DNA of 64,000 bases. It comes from Laccaria trichodermophora (lineage: Eukaryota; Basidiomycota; Agaricomycetes; Agaricales; Hydnangiaceae). The stretch spans positions 3,906,001-3,970,000 of the forward strand of contig JACTVC010000001.1 in assembly GCA_018417955.1 (NCBI GenBank), in the 5' to 3' direction. Of this stretch, positions 13,201 through 21,228 are shown in pieces. The position numbers and the translations under genes were made by a program. The notes under the pieces are model-generated. The model was not told the origin of the DNA. It searched no databases and saw only the letters and a list, made by a program, of their open reading frames with translations. Each line of letters begins with the position of its first letter. The first letter of the stretch is position 1.

Positions 13201-14139
13201 CATGGAGAAAAACACAAAAACAAAAAAAATGTGACACTTTAGAAAATCTTTTACCTCATATATCCACAATGGGGGCACTTCAGAACATGATTCAAACAGA
13301 TTTGGGAAGCTATAGTGTAGGGCTACAACTGTCATTTTTTGACCATTTTTGGTAATTGGTCATGTGACCATCATCCCAACATCCCATTATATGGACCCTG
13401 ATAGGTAAAAACATTCTCCTCTTGGTTTTCTTCACTTTTGGTCAAACAAGGTGATATTTCCTCTTTGGGATGGACCCTGAAATTGACCCTGAAGGCAGTG
13501 CCTGACATTCTGAGGGGGCAATGATAAATGCAGTAGTGTAGGTATGAAATAGCCCAGGCAGAGATATGAGATTGCCAAGGCAAGGATATGAAATTGCCCA
13601 GGCAGAGATATGAAATTGCCTAAGGCAAGAAATGAAATGAATATGAAGTAGCCCAGGCAAGGATATGAAATTGCCCAGGCAGAGATATGAAATTGCCTAG
13701 GCAGGGATATGAAATTGCCCAAGGCAAGAAATGAAATGAATATAAAGTAGCCCAGGCAGGGATATGAGATTGCTCAGGCAAGGATATGAAATTGCCCAGG
13801 CAGAGATATGAAATTGCCCAGGCAGGATATGAAAAGGCAATGAAATAATGCCAGGTAAGCAATGAAATAAGGCTGGGTAGGCAATGAAATTAAAAGTCAG
13901 GGAAGAATGAAATAGCAATGAAACAATGCTGGATAGACAATGAAATGGAAGGCCAGGCAGTAATGAAATTGCAATGAAGTAGTATTGAAATATGTCTTAG
14001 GACAGTTATGAAATAGTCATAGTAAAGAAATGAAATACATTTCATAAGTTTTGCCTACTCTTCTCATTTCATAAATTCATTAGGCAGTGTGGATGTCGGT
14101 GTGCAGGCACTTGCCTGTATTTTATCATATAAGTGGTAG
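10221..14139. mobile_element. 3.9 kb palindromic (foldback-like) element nested in retrotransposon 1
   Basis: Positions pair as x and 24360-x from 10221/14139 inward, with no indel seen to about 11980/12380. The parts compared were identical. The central ~400 bp is still an inverted repeat but clearly diverged. Each arm has 25 bp-type repeats of a CCTGGGCAATTTCATATC unit (10500-10810 and mirror), a block related to 46975-47345, and a run of TTTGTAGTGTCTGC / GACTACAAAAG units (11300-11780 and mirror). An 8 bp repeat CTACCACT occurs at 10221-10228 and again just outside the right end at 14140-14147, possibly a target duplication. No protein gene is supported. Confidence 0.85.
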
Positions 14140-14992
14140 CTACCACTCCCGTCTTCCCATTTTCGCACAGGGTAATCAAAGGCGATGAGCTGTCAATCAG
14201 CTGGGGGACACTGTCGCCCTTGAAGGCTGCGAGACTTCGTGCTGACAAGGTTTCCAGGGGGAATTGACTGGCTAGGTCGATGGTCGACTTGTTTTCGTGC
14301 AGTTGAAAGCTTGACTGCAGGTGGGAGTTCTGGCTTTCAAGGCCCTGACGATGGCAGTTCTTCGCGCAACTGCCGTGGGCATAGCTCGTGTTGGTTGGGA
14401 GAGGTCGTTTCGACGTTGTCAGGGTTGTCGATGGCGTGAAGCCATTGTTCATCATAGCCAAGTTGTTACCCTCGGAAGCAGCGGGTATTCGCACTAACAT
14501 GGGCGAAGGAGATACAGAACCATTGCCCTCGAAAGCAGCAGGTATTCGCGCTAACGAGGGTGTGGGAGCATTGTGCAAGGCGTGGTCAACAGTTTTCTCA
14601 CCTGTGTTAGGGTTTAAGTTTACTTGGGAGTTGGGAAATCTGGAAACTGTCGTGAGTTGACAGGATCTGTCAATCAAACTTGCCTTATGTAGTTTCTCCA
14701 AGTCATTGCACTCCAGGACTTCATCTTGATGAAGTCCGCGGTGCCCCCACCATTGTGAAACCGAAGGGCTGATCGGGACTTCTTGACGAAGGCGTGAGTG
14801 CGAGATGGCGGCAGAGAATATTCGGGGTACGCGGGAGAGTGTTTGTAATGTGGTGCCACAAGGCAATACCACATTGAGAATATCCTGTGACCCAGGAACT
14901 GGGGCGCGGTCACCCGGCGCAGGACTCTTGTATCCCGGAGGGGAGGCATAAGGCTGCCTAGCCGTATAGAAATGGGGTGACTCTGTCCACAT
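14140..14992 (-). pseudogene. gag-like ORF of retrotransposon 1, cut by the palindrome
   Basis: The frame starts MWTESPHF inside the 5' LTR (ATG at 14990-14992), runs through the LTR end and the primer-binding site (SVSQWWGHRGLHQDEV), and continues into a Ser/Pro/Thr-rich region with repeated LARIPAAFEG-type motifs. It is homologous to the frame at 48081-50036. The palindrome interrupts it at 14139. Removing the insert, the frame would end about 15 codons later at a TGA overlapping the next ATG. No nucleic-acid-binding knuckle is seen. Confidence 0.6.
14735..14752 (-). other. Primer-binding site of retrotransposon 1, with adjoining palindrome
   Basis: On the minus strand, TGGTGGGGGCACCGCGGA begins one base after the LTR's terminal CA. 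It would pair with the 3' end of a tRNA ending TGCCCCCACCA; I cannot name the isoacceptor. The PBS overlaps a 22 bp palindrome at 14716-14737 (10 bp arms GGACTTCATC, 2 base centre). The same pair of signals is at 48321-48356, and the PBS alone at 18990-19007. Confidence 0.75.
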
Positions 14993-15122
14993 GTAATGTA
15001 TAATGTGGTTGCAAAGTAAAGTATATTTGTTGAGAACGCAATGCTATACAGAGTTGAAACAAATATATGTAAATACGATGGTTCTAGGTCATGCAAGAAG
15101 TATATACTACCACACCGTTACA
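14754..15122 (-). repeat. 5' LTR of retrotransposon 1
   Basis: 369 bp, beginning TGTAACGGTG and ending TTTCACA on the minus strand. It carries the ATG of the gag-like frame. Compared with the 3' LTR it shows only CpG-type transitions. Confidence 0.92.
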
Positions 15123-15772
15123 ATGCTGGTGGTTGTCGTGGTTGGGCTGGTGGTTATCGAGCTCGACTGTCTAGATGAAGTGGCTGTGCCACGTCGTCTG
15201 CCATGGATCATTCTGTGGCTGGTGACATGGCATTGCCACATTGTTGTTGCTGTCGTTGGTGTGGGTGGTGTTGGTTGTGGGCAGTCGTTGACAGTGGTGG
15301 GCGGTGTCAGCCTGGGCGATGTGCTGAGTGAGGGGGGCTCGTTGTGAGGGGATGGTGGTGGTTGAGGAACAAGATGCACAAACAATCAGCAAACAACAAG
15401 CACATATGTTCACTGTGCGGAATGTGCCAACCACCACAGCCATATAGACAACTAATTTGCACTATATACATAAGGCCTTGTGGTTCAATGGATAATTGTG
15501 CACTCATCTTGGCCTCTGTGTTCTGTGAGGCTGAGTGTTCAATTCTTGTTCATGCAGTTTTATTTTTTATATATAATAAATAATGTAATACAATTGAAGG
15601 CTATTAATTCACATGGATTCCAGATGGAGTCTCACTGGGTGTATTCATATAACCCTGTGTTCTGAGATGGAGTCCATGCTGGAGTCCATGTTGTCCACGT
15701 GGAGCAACTGGACTCCACCTGGACTCCAGCTGGAATCCAGATGGATTCTAGACAAAAAATTGGCTGGGTTAC
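15123..15772. other. Low-complexity DNA between two LTR elements
   Basis: A TG-rich stretch continues the sequence interrupted at 7492, with a run of CTGGAGTCC / GGACTCCA units at about 15620-15750. The end carries the left GTTAC target duplication (15768-15772) of retrotransposon 2. No gene is supported. Confidence 0.5.
15476..15600 (+). repeat. tRNA-derived SINE-like sequence
   Basis: TGGTTCAATGG at about 15480 fits a pol III A box and GTGTTCAATTC at about 15534 fits a degenerate B box, about 50 bp apart, followed by a T/A-rich tail. The cloverleaf does not close, so it is not a working tRNA gene. Confidence 0.4.
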
Positions 15773-16091
15773 TGTGAAGCGTTCACTCTGAACTTCTCGC
15801 ATAGCTGAAGCCAAGAGGGAAGGAGGAGGCAAGAATGGGTGGATCTGGGATCAACACCCATGAGTGAGCAATGAGCAGTTACAAGATACTCAGCTGGCCC
15901 AACATGATTATGCATACTGTAGGAAGTACAGTTATACAAGGCACTACATGTAGTGCAAGAGGATGGCAAGACTGCTGACAAGGTGATGGTTCAAGACAAA
16001 AGATCAATATATTATGTAAGATATCCAAATCTAGCTATATACCACTGTTTGACTATGGCCTCTGGGCATTCCCTTCCAATCCTATATCACA
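15773..16091 (-). repeat. 3' LTR of retrotransposon 2
   Basis: 319 bp, TGTGATATAGG...GCTTCACA on the minus strand, virtually identical to 19009-19327. Confidence 0.9.
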
Positions 16092-16900
16092 AAGCCCCCC
16101 AATGTCCAGAGGGCATGTAAGGAAAACAATGGTGGGGAAGAATAATAGAATAGAAATCCTCTTGCCCCCCAGAGTGAATATCAGGATAAAATGAGACCAA
16201 AAGGTAGCAAAGCAAAGAAGATGAATAAAAGAAAGAAAAAATTTGGCCCCAAATAATTTGCTATCTGGAAAGCTGGTCACTGTAAGCTCCCAGCTTAACC
16301 CAGAAATACCCATATGATCCTCCCATTCTCTCTTCAGTGATGTATAACCATGAGTACTGGGAAACCATGCAAGTGGATGGCTTCCAGGTCATCCATCCCA
16401 ACTCCATTGCCTTTCCCCATCAAGATGGTGAAGCATGCTTCCATCATACTTGTGGTCTGGGTATAAGACATGTATAGTGTGATAGAGGCTTGCGCCTCTC
16501 CACTCAGATCGTTGATCCCAACTCAACTCCCTCTACCCATCAAGATGATGTAGTTTGCTTCCATTGTGGTGTGTCGTCTGGACATGGGGAGTGTGTAATG
16601 GGATAGAGGCTTGTGCCTCTCCTCCCATCTTCCACCTATACTCCCCTACAGCCCCCCACTTTTCCAGTGTGCGAATCTCAAGAATCAAGCCAGGGAGGAT
16701 AGAGGCAAAGAGATCGTGCAGTGGAAAATTACAAGCCGTGATCCTAAGTTGGTGTCTGAGTGGGTAAAGATGGTGCCATGTTGGGTAGGAATGATAAGAG
16801 GTCGAAGGAAAGGAGGGGAAAAAAATGTTGTCATAAATTTTGCCCCCCAGAGTGGACACAGGCCATGCAACACACAAGCAGCAGTCTGTAAGGTCACCAT

Positions 16901-17275
16901 GATTGAAGAAGAGTCCGCCGCATAATGTGCGAGCAGCAACTCCTCAACACTGATCCGCTGCAAAACATGCGAGCTGCAATCAGGAGCCAGAAGGTTACCA
17001 TGATTGAAGAAGAGTCCGCCACATAATGTGCAAGCAGCAACTCCTCAACACTGATCCGCCGCATAACACGTGAGCAGCAATCAGTACTTCTGAGGGACCC
17101 AGAAGGTTACCATGATTGAAGAAGAGTCCGCCGCGTAATGCGCGAGCTGCAACTCCTCCACACTGATCCGCCGCGCAACGCGCGAGCAGCAATCAGCCTT
17201 CTGATGGAACCAGAAGGTTACCATGACTGAAGAAGAGTCCACCGCGTAATGCGCGAGCAGCAACTCTCAACCAGT
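16901..17275. repeat. Tandem repeats of about 101-112 bp
   Basis: Four units start at about 16901, 17002, 17114 and 17225, each with GATTGAAGAAGAGTCCGCC, then GCGAGCAGCAACTC, ACTGATCCGC and a GAAGGTTACCAT end. Later units differ mainly at CpG positions (for example GCATAATG versus GCGTAATG). A single related piece recurs near 18855-18885. The block is non-coding. Confidence 0.75.
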
Positions 17276-17631
17276 TGAGGTGTCTCCCCTGCCCATAAGA
17301 GTCCTCCAATCAAGTCTTAACACCCCAAATAGAGGGGAGATCCTGAGGTAGCCAAAAATGCGTTTGAGCATAGCGTAGTGATTTCTGGCCCGTTCCTGGA
17401 GATCAAATACCCGTTCGAAAGCCACGAATGATACCTTTCCAACGGTATAATTCGCGTATCGTGACGAGCCGTGGAAGTCGAGATAGAGAGGTGATACCCA
17501 GAAACTGCAGTTCTGGAGTAAATGCATACTGCAGACCAGGCTGTCATCCGTTATCGATGTAAATAGGTGCGTCGGAAAGGTACGAATCCAACGTTTAAAA
17601 CGAGCTATAGAACGTCTGATGCGAGCAGGTT

Positions 17632-18381
17632 ATGGCAATAGGAATGGGGAATGGTTGTTGGAGAGATGACACTGTAATGCAAGAACCGCTTGTCCGTTCG
17701 ATGCGTATGAGGGCTTCCCAGAAGCGCATTGTCCGTAGCTTCAAAACAAACCAAAGAACGAAAGGGGCGACGAAGATCTCGCCAAGAATGGACGAAATAT
17801 GTTCATCTTGGTCATACCAGGCTGAACTAGGCGAAGCGCAGCCAATAGGTGACCGTTTGGCGAGTTCATGGTGTCCAAAGAAAGGTGTGGATCAGGGCTT
17901 CCCAACGCAAAAAAGACGAGAGCGATACGACCGTCGGTTGGCGAGATATGACATGAACAAGTCACATGCAAATGGTTGTTGGAGGGATGGTGCTGTGACA
18001 CGAGAACCGCTTGTCCGTTTGACGCGTATGAGGGCTTCCCAGAAGCGCATTGACCGTGGCTTCAAAACAAGCCAAAGAACAAAAGGAACGACGAGGTTCT
18101 CGCCGAGAACGGACGAAATATGTTCATCTTGGTCATACCAGGCTGAACTAGGCAAAGCGCAGCCAATAGGCGACCGTTTGGCGAGTTCAGGGGGTCCAAA
18201 GAAAGGTATGAACGAGGGCTTCCCAGCGCAAAAGAGACGAGAGCAATCGGGGCGTCGGTTGGCGAGATATGAGGTAAATAAGTCCCATTTTGATGTCCCA
18301 TCAACCCCATCCAACCCAAAACCACTCCAAACCCTTCTAACCATTCAGAAACCAAGAAGAGCCATTCCAGGGAGTTCATAG
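17632..18381 (+). other. 321 bp tandem duplication with an open frame antisense to retrotransposon 2
   Basis: Units at about 17652-17972 and 17973-18293 are about 90 percent alike. Both stay open in the same plus-strand frame (249 codons), each unit containing MRASQKRI and EICSSWSYQAELG. A 321 bp unit is a multiple of three, so duplication alone would preserve an open frame. The frame is antisense to the retroelement and has no known domain, so it is recorded as a repeat with coding potential, not as a gene. Confidence 0.4.
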
Positions 18382-18989
18382 AGAAGTAAGGAGGATGAGA
18401 ACACTCATTCCTCAAGCAAGAAAACAGGAAAGATTGGGAGAGAAGCATAGTAGGGCATAGCACATAATTTCCAGAGCAGCAGACTGAACTGGAGGGATGT
18501 CAATGAACATCTGGCTGTTCTTGAGAGGCCTAGATGCTAAAAGACAAGGGAGATGGTTGAGGAACAGGTGGAGTCTGAGAGACAGTGAAGCAGCGCAAAG
18601 CAGCAGGCAACACTGGTTGTGGGCAACCTCCTCACCAAGTCAATGGTCGCGTAGTCGCGGAATCCAGACATAGGTGAGTAGGAACTCTCCTCACAGTAGA
18701 CTTCAGGCCGCGTAGTTGCGAAATCCCAAAGCCCAGCTGCTCAGAGTCAGCGCAGCACCCCAATCGAACAAACCTCAACCAGCTGTGCAAGCACAAGCTA
18801 AAGTCAATGGTTCATCCAACTGAAGGATGGATGAGCCCTTTCACATGAAGTAGTAAGCCCGCCGCGAAGTGCGCGAGCAGCAGCTACCCTCCATGCTAAG
18901 GTTCCTCCTGTGATGAGCTGGCGCATTCCCACAACTCTCCAGCTCTCCCTCTACCAAGAAATGCAGACTTCAACCATGCTTTGGTGAAG

Positions 18990-19007
18990 TCCGCGGTGCC
19001 CCCACCA
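18990..19007 (-). other. Primer-binding site of retrotransposon 2
   Basis: TGGTGGGGGCACCGCGGA on the minus strand, one base inside the 5' LTR, identical to the PBS of elements 1 and 3. The adjoining palindrome of the other two elements is not conserved here. Confidence 0.75.
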
Positions 19008-19008
19008 T

Positions 19009-19327
19009 TGTGAAGCGTTCACTCTGAACTTCTCGCATAGCTGAAGCCAAGAGGGAAGGAGGAGGCAAGAATGGGTGGATCTGGGATCAACACCCATGAG
19101 TGAGCAATGAGCAGTTACAAGATACTCAGCTGGCCCAACATGATTATGCATACTGTAGGAAGTACAGTTATACAAGGCACTACATGTAGTGCAAGAGGAT
19201 GGCAAGACTGCTGACAAGGTGGTGGTTCAAGACAAAAGATCAATATATTATGTAAGATATCCAAATCTAGCTATATACCACTGTTTGACTATGGCCTCTG
19301 GGCATTCCCTTCCAATCCTATATCACA
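19009..19327 (-). repeat. 5' LTR of retrotransposon 2
   Basis: 319 bp, same boundaries as the partner LTR, followed by the GTTAC target duplication. Confidence 0.9.
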
Positions 19328-19339
19328 GTTACCACCAAA

Positions 19340-20870
19340 AAAAAAAAATTTAAATCCACCTGGACTCTGGATCCATGGAGTCCATCTGGACTCCACATGG
19401 AATCTGTGGGGGAGAGTAAAGTCCTCTTTTTTGTAGTTGAAATCAAGTCAAAGTATGTAAAAATAAAGTTTGTACTATAATAGTCCATGGAATCCAGATG
19501 GAATAGTTCATGGAAGACAAAGAAACAGTCATAGAATAGTCCATGGGGCAGTCATGGAATGGGATGGAATCTAGAAAAATAGTTGGAATGGTCCATATGG
19601 ATTCCATCCTCATTCCATGGTTGAAATCATGGTCCATATAGCTTCCATGCTCATTCCATGGTAGGAATCCATGGAATTTACCTATTCCATCCTCACTCCA
19701 TACCATCCCATATGGGACATATCAGGGAGTGTAAAGTACTGCAGACCATACCATACCATACCATACCATCATCATACCATACCATGGTCATACAATAGCT
19801 TGGCAGGATTTCTGCTAAGTTAGTTCAGCTGTTCCAGATGACTCCAAGTTATTCCTTAGAATTTCTTATGACATGCCAATCTGAACAGATAAATTGAGGT
19901 GTATTTAATAGCTACATAAAATCTATTCTAGATGTGTGGTGAAGTGGTTATGTCATTTGGCAGGTATCATAACCTTGGGTAACTTCCTGAGCCTCTGAGT
20001 TCGAACCCTCATCTTGAGAAAAGTTTTTTTTTTCAAGATCACTTCCAGACATACTTCTGTTCCATCATATTGATACATATCTGGTATATGAACTCAAAGG
20101 TTATGTATACATAACCTTGACTGTGGGGAAAAAAAGTTCAGTATTCCATTTTCAACACCTTGTTTTTATACTACATTGTGGCCCAGAAGACCAACCAATG
20201 ATAATAGTGGATATGTATATTCCCCAGGATATGAAAGAATGTTTCCAGATGGTAAAACAATTATTGTGTATGGTCAGAAAATGATCCAAGAAGGTCAAAC
20301 AATGTTTCCAGAAGTTGCACATATTTCTCTCAAGACAACACAATATTCCCTGAACTATTTCAACTTTGACTGCACATACTCCCTGGCAAGTGACACAATA
20401 TTCCCAGAAATATTTTGGTACTACCAGCTGCTGGAATATTTGGTTTTAACATGTATTGGGTGCACATCTTCTCTTAGAGGTAAAACAATATTCCAGGAGT
20501 TATTTTGGCACTACCAGCCACTGAAGTCTTCGGTTTTAACATATATTTGGTGCACATATTTATTGAGAACCAAAACAATATTCCCAGAAGTATTTTGGCA
20601 CTACCAGCCACCATAATCTTTGGTTTTAACATATATGAACTGCACATACTCCCTGGCAAGCAACACAGCACTACCAGCTGCCAAAATATTTGGTTTCAAC
20701 ATGTGTTGAGTGGTCATATTCCCTGAGAGGCAAAACAATATTTCTGGGGCATTCCAGTGCCACCTGCTGCAGAAATCTTCAGTTTTAATATGTATTTCAG
20801 TGGATTGAAATTATTGTATTCCTGGAGGTATTTCAGCTGGAAGGTGCTTCAAGAGTGATGGTCAGGTGAC
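19340..20870. repeat. Simple and tandem repeats
   Basis: 19360-19720 is made of degenerate GGAATCCATGG / CCATGGAGTCC units in both orientations. 19743-19795 is a CCATA microsatellite. From about 20339 to 20720 there are four to five tandem units of about 55-90 bp, each with ACAATATTCCCAGAAGTATT, then GGCACTACCAGCC, then GGTTTTAACATATAT. The open frames through these units are by-products of the repeat. Confidence 0.65.
19930..20030 (+). repeat. tRNA-derived SINE-like sequence
   Basis: TGGTGAAGTGG at about 19937 matches the pol III A box and GAGTTCGAACCCTC at about 19997 matches the B box, followed by a T-rich tract. The T-arm and acceptor stems do not pair, so this reads as a SINE head rather than a tRNA gene. 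Confidence 0.45.
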
Positions 20871-21228
20871 CTTTTGTAAGTGGAAGTAGGCGACTGGCAC
20901 CAATTATGCCTCCAAAGCCTTTTGTTATTTTTATTATTTTTGTCCCATTGGGCCCAATTACCCTTCCAAATCCTTTTGTTATTTTTGTCTTATTGGGCCC
21001 AGCAATACCCCTTAGTGTTTACTGGGGGTTATTTCAACCCATGCCATTGTCTAACAATAACCCAATGCAGAATGAAAGCAGTCCCAAAACTAGACTCCAC
21101 CTGACTCCATTACACTGTCAACTGTATTCAAGACAAAACTTGACTGGCTAAATACATTGGAACTGATTCATCAGTAACCCCTCTATAAAATATATAGTTA
21201 ATCTGAAACATACATATCATGATCACTA

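Larger units (their letters stand above)
7497..15122 (-). mobile_element. Non-autonomous LTR retrotransposon 1 (7.6 kb with nested insert)
   Basis: It has 369 bp direct LTRs at 7497-7865 and 14754-15122, both running TGTAACGG...TTTCACA on the minus strand. They are flanked by the 5 bp target duplication ATGCT at 7492-7496 and 15123-15127. A primer-binding site adjoins the 5' LTR and a polypurine tract (GGGGGGGCTT) adjoins the 3' LTR at about 7866-7876. Without the nested palindrome (10221-14139) the interior is about 3 kb. It has gag-like frames but no reverse transcriptase, RNase H, protease or integrase motif, so it is a LARD-like element mobilised in trans. Confidence 0.9.
15773..19327 (-). 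mobile_element. Non-autonomous LTR retrotransposon 2 (3.6 kb)
   Basis: It has 319 bp LTRs at 15773-16091 and 19009-19327, flanked by GTTAC at 15768-15772 and 19328-19332. The primer-binding site at 18990-19007 is identical to that of elements 1 and 3. The polypurine tract next to the 3' LTR (GGGGGGCTT, about 16092-16100) also matches element 1. The ~2.9 kb interior has no gag, protease, reverse transcriptase or integrase. I see one difference between the LTRs (near 15985), so insertion looks recent. Confidence 0.9.

Noticed and set aside
10221..14139. Palindrome as a pure sequencing or assembly fold-back artefact
   Set aside because: The central 400 bp differs between arms and the junctions show an 8 bp direct repeat inside a known element. 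Not fully excluded without reads.
16901..17275. Possible CRISPR-like array
   Set aside because: Units are long contiguous repeats without unique spacers, inside a eukaryotic LTR element.
19930..20010. A functional tRNA gene
   Set aside because: A and B boxes are present, but the acceptor and T stems do not pair and no anticodon arm is clear.
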